A DNA stretch of 64,000 nt, from contig OX465281.1 in assembly GCA_949987705.1 (NCBI GenBank), forward strand, positions 256,342,542 to 256,406,541, in the 5' to 3' direction. Positions 1 through 10,914 of this stretch are shown piece by piece. Under the pieces are notes generated by a model. It saw only the letters and a program-made list of their open reading frames with translations. It was not told the origin of the DNA and made no database searches. The DNA is from Thereva unica (lineage: Eukaryota > Arthropoda > Insecta > Diptera > Therevidae). A program made the translations under genes and the position numbers. Positions within the stretch are counted from its first letter, which is position 1, and each line of letters begins with the position of its first letter.

Positions 1-2100
1 AGCATAAGGGTGGATGGGGGGTAGTCCCTTAAAACCCAGGAACGAGTCCGGGACGAAGTTGCCGCCGTACAAAACTGTTACGGATAGATGGAAAGTTTTT
101 CAAGCCCCAGGTTATCTGTTTGTGTAGTGATGGTCGGGGAGGGGGTGGAGGGATGGGGGAGAAGCTCACACCCACTGGCAGCACCCTTTTCACAGTTGCG
201 GAGCCCTGCAGAGCGCCCTGTAGAGGCACTGTTTGCCTAGAGGTTGCTAGAGGTTGGAAAATATATTCAATTTCTGTAAGTGGGGCGGCGGGGGGCACAC
301 CGAAGGGATGATAGGGCTACATTCGTCGACTGTTAGCATAGGATCTTGTGTTGTCCACCTTAAAACAGGGCATTCAGCAGCTAAAGGTGGAACTGTGTTT
401 AGTTGGCTGACGGAGGACGGCGGACGGGCGGGAGGGGTGGCTACCCCTAAAAAGGTATTTTTAGCTTTCTATCGTTCTGCAGTCATTCCGGCGAGGACTT
501 CGTCAGATGTAATTTAAGTCGCAGAGGCACTGGGTCGAGGCGAAAGGACATTATGAAAATATGGGGTACAAGGCACACAATTTAGATAATTACAGCAAGG
601 GGAGAGTGTGTCCGTACATTAGGAGAATTAAACATTTACTAGGCTTAATTACACCCCGTCTGAGTACCGAAAGCATTTTATAACAAGACAACAAAACTCA
701 AACACTCTGTGGGCGGGGGCAGGGGGAGGGGGTAGGGGAGTGTGCATATTTAAATATTAACTGCTTTGTGATTAGTGTAATAAAAACTTAATCTGTGCCT
801 CCTCCGATGGTGAACCAGCAAAGGATGGAAATTAAATTATCCCCGAAACCACTTAAAACTTTTCGATAAAAACAACCCTAATCCCACCCCCGATGGAACT
901 TACCCAGCACAGCCAATTGAGATTCGATTTAAACCAATTTGGAAGTCGAATTCTGTTGCCACCCGCGACCGCCATTAGTAGGCAAAAAAATCTCTGAAAT
1001 TGGCGAGTACCAAAAAAATCTAAACAATCTCGATATCTAACAAACTTGCACCCCTCTGCACCACCCTCGCCTGGGTAGGGACCAATAATATTTATTATAT
1101 AGCCGCGCATCCAAAGTGTTCTGTTAATGGCGCAGAGGAACACCGAAATTCTGTGTTCAGGGTAGTCACCCTGTGTGTGTAGCAAATTTTATATGTTAGT
1201 CATTGAGTTGCTGCTAGTGCGGCAGGGGATGCCAGTCTAACCGAAAGCCAGAAAGGGCGGAAGTTCAATATCGCGTGACAAGGGAATGGAAATTTCGGTG
1301 CGCTAAAATATCCTTGAATATATTCTTGCGTGGGCCACGAACCCTCGACCTCGTTTCATGCCCTCCGCTCGCTCCGTTAAAATCCGAGCTCGAGTCTATT
1401 GTGACCCCACCATCATCCCTCCCCCGGGGGGTTGTGCAGGGACAGCGGGTGGATAAGAAGGGAAATTATTTGAATTAGTTTGTAGCAGTCTGAACCGGCG
1501 GCATGAAGGGTGAAGGGCTATTAAAGCGGGGGAGGAGCAGGGACAGGAAATGGGTTTACGAATTCGGAGTGTTGCGGAATAAAAGGACGATAATTGGAAG
1601 CGATTTCGAGCAATTGAGCAAATCGTCGAACATAATCGCTTACAGTTGAATTTATTTCTGATTTCGGAATGTGCAAATCTTGACTCTTGTCTCTTCGCTT
1701 TTGCTGCCTGCTTATTAACATAAGATCTGCTACAACAACAATTCGTCGCTTCGGCTTCTTTGCCGAGGAGCAATCCGGAAATCCATTTGTAATATTTGAT
1801 TTTCATATCTGATAGCAGCCGCCAATCTCAGAAACTCCATCTAAATTCATCGTGGTCTTTTCGTTATTAATTATGTAAATTTTGGGTCTAGTTTTATTTG
1901 ATTTATTTACATTAGGAATTTCCTTTTGTTTAGTGTAGTTTTTTTGTTATGGAGTCTCTTTCTGTAAATGGCTCGTGTTCTTCGTCTACCTCTTAACACG
2001 TTTTGTCCATGCTGAAGATTTACAGAAGTGATAGCAAGCTACGGTTCAAGTTTTTATGATCTTTTACATGGAAACCCAAGCTTTGGGATTACATTTTCTA
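1..2100. other. Spacer DNA, no gene seen
   Basis: Reading frames here are short, overlap on both strands and carry no family motif. The stretch has several G-rich or C-rich tracts (near 130-160, 700-740 and 1400-1440) in an otherwise AT-rich background. I see no splice-flanked open exon, RNA gene or terminal repeat. It is best read as intergenic or intronic sequence. Confidence 0.5.
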
Positions 2101-3830
2101 ACTTGTGTGCCATACTAACCTACCTGACTATTTAGTTCTCGCAAACAAATCAGTGAATCGCTTATGGAATACTAATATCTAAGCGAAAACGATTTAGACT
2201 ATTAGCCAGAACAGCTTTAGATCAAAAATACAAGGAATTAGTCCATTAGCCAGTGTAGAACTTTATATCAAAAGGACAAGGTATTAGACCATTAGCGTAC
2301 GGCTTTAGACCACAAAGATATGGTTTAGACCATTACAGAGTTTTAGGCCAAAAAGACAGTATCCGACCATTGGCCAGTGCGGCTTTAGACCAAAAGGACA
2401 AGGTATTAGACCATTAGGTAGTAAACCTTTAGACCAAAAAGACAAGGTGTTAGACCATTATCACTTTAGACAAAAAAGACAAAGATCTTAAGACCGAAAA
2501 TACAAGGTATTAGTCCATTGGCCAATACGCCTTTAGACCAAAAAGACAAAGAATTAGACCAATATTCAGAATTACACTATTAGACAGTACGGCTTTAGAC
2601 CAAAAATACAAGGAATTAATCCATTAGCCCGTGTAGAACTTTAGATCAAAAGGACAAGGTATGAGACCATTAGTGTACGGTTTTAGACCACAAAGATATG
2701 ATTTAGACCATTACAGAGTTTTAGCCCAAAAATATATAGTATTAGACCATTGGCCAGTGCGGATTTAGACCAAAAGGATAAGGTATTAGACCATTAGGTA
2801 GTACACCCTTAGACCAAAAAGACAAGGTGTTAGACCATTAGGCAGTACGGCTTTAGATCAAACTACAAAGTATTAGACCATTAGCCATTATGACTTTAGA
2901 CAAAAAAGACAAAGATCTTAAGACCAAAAAACAAGGTATTAGACCATTGGCCAGTACGCCTTAAGACTACTAACCTACCTGACCATTTAGTTCTCTCAAA
3001 CAAATCAGCGATTCGCCTATATTTTGTTGTTCAAGTAAATAGGCATTTACTTTTGGTGTACTAATATATAAGCGAAAACGATTTAGACCATTAGCCAGTA
3101 CAGCTCTAGACCAAAAATACAAGGAATTAGTCCATTAGCCAGCGCAGAACTTTAGATCAAAAGGACAAGGTATTAGACCATTAGCGTACGGCTTTAGACC
3201 ACAAAGATATGGTTTAGACCATTACAGAGTTTTACGCCAAAAATACATAGTATTAGACCATTGGCCAGTGCGGCTTTAGACCAAAAGGACAAGGTATTAG
3301 ACCATTGGGTAATACACACTTATACCAAAAAGACAAGGTGTTAGACCATTAGGCAGTACGGCTTTAGATCAAAAGACAAAGTATTAGATCATTAGCCATT
3401 ATGAATTAAGACAAAAAAGACAAAGATCTTAAGACCAAAAGGACAAGGTATTAGACCATTTGCCAGTATGCCTTTAGACCAAAAACACAAAGAATTAGAC
3501 GAATATTCAGAATGGCTTTAGACCAAAAAGACAAGGTACTAGACCATTAGCCTGTAAGGTTTTAGACGACAAAGAATACAAAAAGGCGAGGTATTAAATC
3601 ATTAGACAGTACGGCTTTAGACCAAAAAAGAATAGGTATTAGACCGTTAAATAATACGGCTTTAGGCCAAAAAGAAAACGTATAAGACCATTAAGGCAGT
3701 ACAGCTTTGGACCAAAAAGACAAAGTATTCGACCATTAGGATGCACGCAATTAGACCAAAAAGACAAGGTATTAGCCCATTAGGCAGTACGGCTTTAGAT
3801 AAAAAAATTTACTGACGACCTTTTTGTGAA
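2101..3830. repeat. 44-bp minisatellite with 22-bp half-units and higher-order copies
   Basis: About 1.6 kb is built of a degenerate unit close to 44 bp. Each unit has two related halves, one starting TTAGACCATTAG and one starting TTTAGACCAAAA, so a 22-bp sub-period runs through the array. TTAGACCATTA recurs 44 bp apart at 2406 and 2450, and again about 43 bp apart at 2830 and 2873. Blocks of variant units recur in the same order from about 2200, 2590 and 3100, giving a higher-order repeat. The non-array lead-in at 2114-2205 (CTAACCTACCTGAC) is repeated at about 2967-3090. That shows a segment including unique flank was duplicated. No coding frame spans the array. Confidence 0.9.
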
Positions 3831-5440
3831 TCTAATAAAGCAATCCAACAATCCCCAATCCAAATATGCATCGCTAAGGTGTAGCTGATCTGGTTGCTCT
3901 CGATATCTCCAAAGCTTTAGACAGAGTATAACACCCTCCTCTCTTGACCAAACTCTAAAACTAGATTCTATTCTTAAGGGCCAGATTGGGAGTTTTATTT
4001 CTAACCGCTAAATCAATTGGATTGCGTCGAATCTTTTAAACTGTTTGTCGAGGATGTGTTGCTTTTAGGTTCTTCATCTGAGAACGAAGACGACTGAGAA
4101 ATTGTGAGTCTTTTATTGGATTTATTTTTATCGTATACGAGCTCAGCTGGTGAGCATTGTAAGCCGGTCTTAATTAGTAATTTAATAGTATGCCAAGGAA
4201 CTGACGAACTTTATCGTTAAACTCGAATTTATTTTCAAGCTAAAATTCCAATCTGTGATTACTGGTATTCAATTTCAATACTAAACTTGAATGGGGCTCC
4301 ATTTCGCTAAATACGAGTTAGTCATCCACTTCTCCCAAAGAGCACCAAACGATATCGCCGCTTGCAAAAGGCAATTTAAATTCATAAGTTATTAGTCTAC
4401 CCTCCTTAGACGAAGCAAAGAAAACACGAAAAAGAATTACCATTAAGATTGTCCAAATATTTGCCAACAATTTAACACATTTACACCCTCGCTGCGAAAA
4501 CAAACGTAAAACTTTCATCGCCCGAAAATCTTGACACAAAGCGCGGCGGCCCAGAATTTCGCGTTTCGTCTAATTTCTGTGTCATATTTCATTCGCAACT
4601 CATTCATGCCACACACAGAAAAAAATGGGGACGAATAGAAAAAATCTTTCCTCCGCCAACTAACTGCCCCCAGCCAAAGGCAATGCCCTCCGCCGCCCCC
4701 TGGGAGTACAAATTTCGTCATAAATTTCGGTTATCAAAGGGTTTTTTCTTCACATTCAGACGCCGCTACTGTCGTGAACTAAGCCACAGTTTTTTTTCAT
4801 AATTATGCAACACCAACAACAAAAGATGGAAGCGCGTCCATAAAACGTTCAGATAACAACTGCGCGGTGCAGCGCTGCTTAATGAGCTTCAAGTGTCGCC
4901 CATAAATCAAAAACGACGCGTTTTCAGAGCTTTTTCGTCACAATTCCTGCGACCGACAAGCCCGGGCCGGACCGCTTCTGTAGATTGCCGGAGCTGCCAG
5001 CAACAAGACAGATGGCCGAGATGATAAGGCGGCGGCGGCGCTGCGATTTGGGAGTCGCGCAATTGCGTTTTTCGGCTGTGATTATTAATCGACGTGTTCC
5101 AGATAACGGGGGACCGGACCGATTGCAGCGTGGATTTCGTTATCGCGGCCATGTAGGCATAAATTAGCGAAGACAACTTTTTTCTTGTTAGCAGAGACAA
5201 ATTTTCATTGCCCTTACAACACTGGTTACGTGAGTTCGGAGAGTTCGATGACGTTTGAAAAGGTATTTTTAGGGATTAGGCTTTTTCGTTCCGTTTCGTT
5301 TTTGGGCCAGTAATCAAAGAGTATTGAATTTGGAATAATTGAAAATGGGTGCTGTTGGAAAGGATCGTGACAGAAGCTTATGGCAGCTTGTAGGCTAAGA
5401 TTTTGTGCGACTGTAGGTAGTATCATACATACATATACCG
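3831..5440. other. Spacer DNA, no gene seen
   Basis: No family motif or credible exon is visible. The stretch at 3950-4140 has scattered in-frame stops and looks like decayed transposon sequence, but I cannot assign it. The block at 4900-5170 is more GC-balanced and contains a GGCGGCGGCGGCG run. It resembles unique regulatory or UTR sequence. Confidence 0.4.
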
Positions 5441-5444
5441 TGTA

Positions 5445-5555
5445 CTTACGCTTAGAAGTAAGGCCCCTTGTACTGTCGGCGGTCCTTGTTATTGAGTCGG
5501 GCAGCAAGTTCTAGTCGGAAGGAAACTAGAGAGAAGTGTTTGGACAATTATCTTC
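5445..5555 (+). repeat. Copy of a short dispersed repeat (CCCTTGTACTGTC type)
   Basis: The piece AAGGCCCCTTGTACTGTCG followed by CTAGTCGGAAG and GAGAGAAGTG recurs at 40425-40515 in the same order and spacing. Shorter versions of its first part occur near 11660, 18715 and, inverted, 58850. This copy leads straight into the 112-bp satellite, while the 40.4-kb copy is followed by a different minisatellite. The function is unknown. It may be an end of a retroelement or of another transposon. Confidence 0.55.
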
Positions 5556-5559
5556 TGTT

Positions 5560-6150
5560 AACTCTCCTATGGTTTGTCGGTTCGCCATCGGATCAACTTT
5601 AGTATGGTTTAGCCGTTCACCACCCTATTAACTCGCTTATGGTTTGCGGTTTGTCGGTTCACCACCGGATTAACTCTCCTATGGTTTGTCGGTTCGCCAT
5701 CGGATCAACTCTAGTATGGTTTGTCCGTTCACCACATTAACTCGCTTATGGTTTGCGGTTTGTCGGTTCACCACCGGGTTAACTCCTATGGTTTGTCGGT
5801 TCGCCATCGGATCAACTCTAGTATGGTTTGTCCGTTCACCACCGTATTAACTCGCTTATGGTTTGCGGTTTGTCGGTTCACCACCGGGTTAACTCTCCTA
5901 TGGTTTGTCGGTTCGCCATCGGATCAACTCTAGTATGGTTTGGCCGTTCACCACCGTATTAACTCGCTTATGGTTTGCGGTTTGTGGGTTCACCACCGGG
6001 TTACCTCTCCTATGGTTTGGCGGTTCGCCATCGGATCAGCTCCTCTGTGGTTTGTCGGTTTATCGGCTCACTACCGGACTAACTCTCCTATGGTTTGTCG
6101 GTTTGCTACGGGATCAAGCTTTCTATGGTACTGTCCAGTCATCAGTCAGA
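5560..6150. repeat. 112-bp tandem satellite made of three related subunits
   Basis: CTCCTATGGTTTG starts at 5564, 5676, 5783, 5895 and 6007, which gives steps of 112, 107 (with a small deletion), 112 and 112. A truncated copy follows at 6085. Each unit is three diverged subunits of about 35, 35 and 42 bp. All carry TATGGTTTG followed by a GTTCRCCAYCGG-like block. Because 112 bp is not a multiple of three, the frame changes each unit. The open frames through the array (5721-5933, 5905-6174, 5940-6221) are products of the repetition and not genes. Confidence 0.93.
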
Positions 6151-8360
6151 AGAATCAACTCTTTCACCGTCTGATCTTAACTGCCCTCAGCAGGCAACCA
6201 CCGGCCTTTTTATATTTCTAGCGCACTGCTTGTCTCGCCACGCTGTCACTATTCTGTTTAGTTTCGTCGTTGTTTATTTGGTTTTATGGTTTAGTTACAG
6301 CAGTGGCATACTGTTTTGTCGCAGCTTGAAGCATTAAAGCTGTAAGCTTCCAAAATTAGGGCTACAGGATTTATGTACAATCATTCACATTGAAGGCTGC
6401 ATGAACACTGCACTGCAGGTTGTAGCTCACAAATGACACAGACCGACTAGAGTAGACTGACTGGCTCAAGGCTCCATTGTGAGTTGGTTCCAATTTTGAC
6501 TCGAGCCTATAAACTCAGGGTGTTTGGATCGCTTTTGTGTGGGGGCCTTAGAGCTGGATAGATGATCGTAGATGTGTCCCAGACCTCCAAGCAAACTAAA
6601 ACTTCGTTAGTCTTAACTGACATAGATAAATCCAAATCAAACAACCCCCCATTGTTCTTGAATCAAATACCCGAATCGCAACCGATTAAACTCGGCATGT
6701 CATAAAGGTGAAACCACAGAACAATGACAGACAAAATATTAACGTAATACGCCCCCACCCCCAAAAAATATCGTTATTCAATAAATCCGTAAAACGAAAG
6801 TTACATCCCCGAAAATTCGATGCGATGGCAGATCGCAAGAAAGGAATCCCCATAAAAGAACCAGCTCGCCTTGATGCTGCTCTAGCCCCCGGAATATATC
6901 GAATGATATCGTGTGCATGTCGTATCATATCACAAGTGGCAGCCTTCTATGTGTCGTAGAGCTCAAGGAAGCGATTGTCAGATCCACAATAGGTCGGGAG
7001 TTATCCTGCTGGGCCAACCAATTTACTTTACACGTGTATTCGCTGTACGTGCCCTGCTGCTATATGTGCCGGGCGCTGTTGAGCAGAAACACCCCCAAAA
7101 CTGCCATAAACTGCGTTGTTGTCGTGGGAGCTTCCCTCCATCACAGAGCCCTATACTTCTCATCCCCTCCCCATTTTTTTCATAGTATCTCCAAAAAATG
7201 AACAGAAAAATGTTTTCCGGAGCTCCGGATCCCACCACTTCCACAGTTCTCTGCCTGTCTGGTATAATTTCCTCGCAAAAAAGGGATCTTCGCCGCTTCC
7301 GCTCCCCCCAGCAGCAGCAGCATCCCTTCGCATACCCTCGCACAGCGCCCCGGTTTAGGGTTTGCATTGTTCGCTCCGAAGTCGACGAATAAGAAAAATT
7401 TCGCCTCGCAGGACTCTCGGTGAGATTTATCCAATGTTCTTATAAGACAGACCCTAAGCAGGCCGAGGACTGTGGGATGCCCTTAAGATAAAAAGGCTGA
7501 AAAATATTCGCTTTTATATGGGGCCGACTTTTTTCGTTCCGTTCTTCCCCGTCCTTGCCGCCCCGCCCCCACCCGCCGGCTATAAATAAGGATCTTCCGA
7601 GAAGACGATTTTATTTCGCCCTTTTCCATCTCCTTTCCTCCCCGCTCGCTCCTTTTTTCATGCAGTGGCGTTTGAAGCTTTCTGCTTGTTGGAGCCTTTG
7701 AATTATTTATTCAGTTCCCGGAGAGAATTTGTTCCCAACTTCTCCCCCGTGCGTTTTTCTATTTCTGCAGCGGCACCGAGCCAGGGGCGGTGGTCGGCGA
7801 GGGGGCGGAGGGGCGCTCTGCTGCTCTGTGTTATTTGGAAAAGGATTTTTTTAACTTGCAAATGGGAACGAATGATATTTTGAAATATTTAATAAAGGAG
7901 GACGGAAATTATGATGGTTGATTTTTTATTTACTTCGATATTGCGCCGAGGGGAATGTACTTAAGGGGGGCGCAAATAGGCACCAATTATTGACGTTGTT
8001 GGGGAATTCAGATATAAAAAAACGACGGAAATTACGAGTTTATTGAATAGAAATGTTGTGCGACATTGTGGTGGAGTTATTTTTAGCTGTGGGTTCTTTT
8101 CTTGGAATATACGCTTCTTATATTAGGAGAGTACGCATAGAAAACAGTGGGTTTTTCTTAAAGTTGGGGCTTTATTGGGAAAAAAAGTTAGCATATTTAC
8201 TCTTTAAAATATTGTCCATCACTAGTCACATGTTTTTCCCATCTTTTTGGCAGCATACGAACTCTGCGTCGAAGTTATTTCTTTTGAGGCGATCCAAAAA
8301 TCGGAATTTTTATCTTCTCCGTAAAAACTTGACTCTTGTCTCTACTAGGCTAGGCCATCT
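6151..8360. other. Spacer DNA with one promoter-like spot
   Basis: No supported coding sequence. Several overlapping open frames at 6900-7430 on both strands have no recognisable motif. A CAG run lies near 7311-7322. From 7500 to 7850 the sequence becomes GC- and pyrimidine-rich and contains the TATA-like site listed separately. Confidence 0.4.
7581..7588 (+). promoter_or_regulatory. Candidate TATA box
   Basis: TATAAATA follows a GC-rich block (CCCCGCCCCCACCCGCCGGC) and precedes pyrimidine-rich sequence. This arrangement fits a TATA-containing core promoter whose start would lie near 7610. No downstream exon or protein can be tied to it, so it may be a chance match. Confidence 0.25.
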
Positions 8361-8481
8361 ATAAAGCTTATAAGATCTAGATACAAACTCAGTTTCAGTA
8401 CCTCTCGAATGGGTGTTGGGTTATTGAAAGTCGAATAACAACAAGGATCATGGGATCGTAACAGAAGTCTTCTGTTTGTAT

Positions 8482-8593
8482 TGGCGAGTGTTGCATTTCC
8501 AAGTGGTCCCCCAACTTAGTACAAATCACGTCCAATGCTGCTTGACCTACGCAATCGAATAAGAACTGGTCTACTGAATATGCTAAATGGCCC
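8482..8593 (-). repeat. 5S rRNA-derived unit (copy 1)
   Basis: Read on the minus strand, the unit aligns with animal 5S rRNA over nearly its full length. It shows CCAGTTCTTATTCGAT (5S: TCGGTTCTCGTCCGAT), then AAGCAGCATTGGACGT (5S: AAGCAGCGTCGGGCGC), then TTGGGGGACCACTTGG (5S: ATGGGGGACCGCTTGG). The blocks are in the right order and spacing. Those regions overlap box A, the intermediate element and box C of the type 1 RNA polymerase III promoter. Most differences I see are C-to-T or G-to-A. The comparison was made by eye against a remembered Drosophila 5S sequence. It is a derived copy and not a functional rRNA gene. Confidence 0.82.
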
Positions 8594-8872
8594 CCTTTAT
8601 TTTTAAAGCCCCAATTTCGCTTCCTTTGGTTTAAAAAATGGGGAGCGTACAGTGCTTCGTTTGGACTATTCCATTCATGCTTGTAGAGAAGGAGAATTTT
8701 TACTCAGGCGTGCAATCTTTGAAGGAGCTTGTTGCTTTTCGCTTGTTCTGGCCTTTATCGTCTTAACTGAAGCAACCATTTGCGCGATCACGGCTATCAT
8801 GACCGCCAGCTGGTCTTTGGAAGCCTTTCTAGCTGCCTCATGAGCCCAGGGCGTACGACCCTGCTCTTCCTA

Positions 8873-9029
8873 AAGGCACCCATACACGGTCAAATTGGAT
8901 GTACATCGAAGGACTGATGTACAAACAAAATCATCGATTGTGAGCTGATCAGTCGATCAAAATACATTGCGGGCATGGATTTAATGAAAATCTAAATATA
9001 CATCCAATTTGACCGTGTATGGGGGCCTT
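8873..9029. mobile_element. 157-bp TA-flanked MITE nested in the compound repeat
   Basis: The ends are inverted repeats: AAGGCACCCATACACGGTC at the left and its near-complement GACCGTGTATGGGGGCCTT at the right. The pairing continues inward through AAATTGGATGTA. TA lies on both sides (8871-8872 and 9030-9031). The paralogous copy at about 15117 lacks the element and reads straight through from CTGCTCTTCC to GAAACCATTG. That empty site demonstrates insertion. The TA duplication and lack of coding sequence fit a non-autonomous Tc1/mariner-type element. Confidence 0.9.
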
Positions 9030-9187
9030 TAGAAACCATTGAAGTCATGAAACCTACGTCCCCCATCGCAACCCTAACCCGGTCGGGGTTAGCGGCGGGG
9101 TTTGACTCTGTGGCAACGCTCGACTGTTGCAGTGAGCTCTAATCCGCGTCCTAAGCGGGTCCAAGTCAAAACCCCCCCCATTCGTCA

Positions 9188-9900
9188 GATTCATTGACTG
9201 GACAGAAGTGATTGATTTTACTCTGAATAGCAATGATATAGGTCCAATTGGGAAGAATTGGCGAGTATCCGGGAAAAGATGCTTCTCGGATCACAATCTC
9301 GGATCTCTTCAATGTTAGCCTTGTCTCGATAGCCCCAAACTCTTTTCCAAAAACAGACTTGTTCATATTGTGATCGGTACTAAGGAGCAAGGACACAAAT
9401 AACTGGCCTTCCGGTTCGTCAACGGTCAGTGTTCTCGAGAAAGTAACGGGTAGATTTTCTAGGGAAGTGATGCTGCTCACTAGAAGAACAAAAAAAACTA
9501 ACTGAACTGGAGACTCTTATAGCTCTCTACTCCGCAATGAATTTGATAACGCTAAGGCACTGTGTTGTCATATAAATATAAAAGTCGATAAACATTAACA
9601 AGGATGATCCTTATTCGTGATTTCATCATAAATATGAACCTAGATTATCTCGAAAATATAAAATTGGGGTAATTGAGACATAATGATTTTACAGGTCATT
9701 TCCAGTCCTTAAAATCCATGTATGGGAGTTGTAGGAGTTTCTCATGATGCATCTCAAAGCCCGATTTTCGAAATTCTAAATGGCCGCGCATATACATATG
9801 GTTGAATTTGCCAATTGTCCTCCGATTCCAATGAGAACCCCCTTTACTATGGTTAGTAACTATGAATAGTAACTACAAAAACCAGACAAAAGCGGAGCTT
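9188..9900. other. Spacer DNA, no gene seen
   Basis: No motif-bearing frame, RNA gene or terminal repeat. A 104-codon minus-strand frame at 9166-9480 straddles the edge of the compound repeat and shows no family motif. Confidence 0.4.
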
Positions 9901-9929
9901 GGCAGGATGCTACGGTCTGTCAGTCAATC

Positions 9930-10320
9930 TGAGGGAAAAACTCAGGTGATTCTTTTACAGGGAAAACGAAAATCACCAATTTCACCTTAAACTGCAAAGT
10001 CAAATGTCTGCGTCTAATACTGGATCCTAAACTAAACTGGAAGATCAACATCGACGAAAGGGCAAGGAAAGCCTTCTGCGCCTGTAAAAAGACTTTTGGC
10101 AAAAATGGGGTATCAAGCAAAAATAGTCCTGTGGATGTACACAGCTGTGGTATGCCATATCCTCACGTTGGGGTCGGTAGTATAATGGCCAGCGCTGAGC
10201 AGAGTCTATAACGTCATAAAGTTGGGAGGGGTCCAGAGAACGGCAACAGTAGAAGCATGAGGACATGCCCCACGAAAGATGTTCTCTTACACCTACTCGG
10301 CCCACATCAAACATCTAGCC
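9930..10320 (+). pseudogene. Non-LTR reverse transcriptase, thumb region (broken)
   Basis: Translated pieces include LRLILDPKLNWKINIDERA, ARKAFCACKKTFGKN and VLWMYTAVVCHILTLGSVV. They correspond to the family pattern of a LGV-LD-LNW block, a helical KA..AL..C.R.IG segment and a WMYTAVVRPIL-YG-VVW block after the RT palm. Stops and frame changes break it up. The polymerase active site would lie upstream and is not recognisable. It once formed part of the enzyme that copies the element's RNA at the target site. Confidence 0.8.
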
Positions 10321-10429
10321 TCGTGTAGTGCCCTTAGACAGAGGGAATCCGAAGACAAAACACTTCTCCGTTGAACTGCCCTCAAGATGAGAGTGGAGAA
10401 ACGGAGATGTCCTGAGAAAGTTCGATGTA

Positions 10430-10790
10430 CGAATATTCACCGATGGCTCCAAAACGTCAGAACGCGTCGGAGCAGGGCTTTATGTAGAAACCACTAACAC
10501 TGTCCTGACACCCAGTGTGTGCTAGTGACTCTCAAGCTAAAATGCTGACGATCCTGAAGGCCTCCCAACTTAGAACCTACACAAGGATGTAGAATTGGAA
10601 TTTTCATAGACAACCAAGCCTCTATATAAGCTTTGGATTCAGTAATGATGTGCTCGATGTTAGTGGAGTGATGAAGAGACTCTCTCGGTTTTCTCGGGTC
10701 ATAGGAACATAAAGGGGAAGGAGAAAGCAGGCTACTTAGCCAAGCAGGGAGTCTCTCCGGATTTCGGAGACCGACATGGTGCTATTTTTG
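10430..10790 (+). pseudogene. RNase H domain remnant of the same element
   Basis: The segment opens with FTDGSKTSERVGAG, which carries the TDGSK motif holding the first catalytic aspartate of retroelement RNase H. Later blocks with IFIDNQAS and a degraded KAGYLAKQG-like piece match the middle and end of the domain. Several stops interrupt it. The domain normally degrades the RNA of RNA-DNA hybrids during retrotransposition. Confidence 0.68.
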
Positions 10791-10914
10791 ACTACCACCT
10801 GCTGCTATCCAGCCAAAAGTGTTGAGCACTGGAGATCTGCACTATTTCTAGGATGACTTGGCCGACATAACAAAGAACCAACAATGGGCCTCTTAAACAG
10901 ACCCCGACGAGATA

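Larger units (their letters stand above)
8362..9187 (-). repeat. Compound repeat, copy 1: coding remnant plus 5S-like unit plus tail
   Basis: This block matches 14598-15271 along its length, apart from a 157-bp insertion (8873-9029) present only here. On the minus strand the order is a short coding-like remnant, a spacer, a 5S-rRNA-like unit and a tail that ends in TCTTATAAGCTT. Both copies share the breakpoints near 8362/14598 and 9187/15271, so this is a mobile or duplicated unit and not a chance match. The class is not settled. Possibilities are a non-autonomous retroelement that captured 5S sequence, or a 5S-headed SINE joined to other repeat DNA. Confidence 0.8.

Noticed and set aside
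2190..3810. CRISPR-like regular repeats
   Set aside because: Units are contiguous and degenerate, with no unique spacers and no cas-like genes, and the DNA is eukaryotic.
5721..6221. Overlapping frames with MSVHH and LLWF repeats
   Set aside because: They are translations of the 112-bp satellite. The unit length is not a multiple of three, so there is no preserved protein repeat.
8482..8593. A functional 5S rRNA gene
   Set aside because: About a fifth of positions differ, the flanks are other repeats, there is no clustered array, and the same altered sequence recurs elsewhere. It is a derived repeat.
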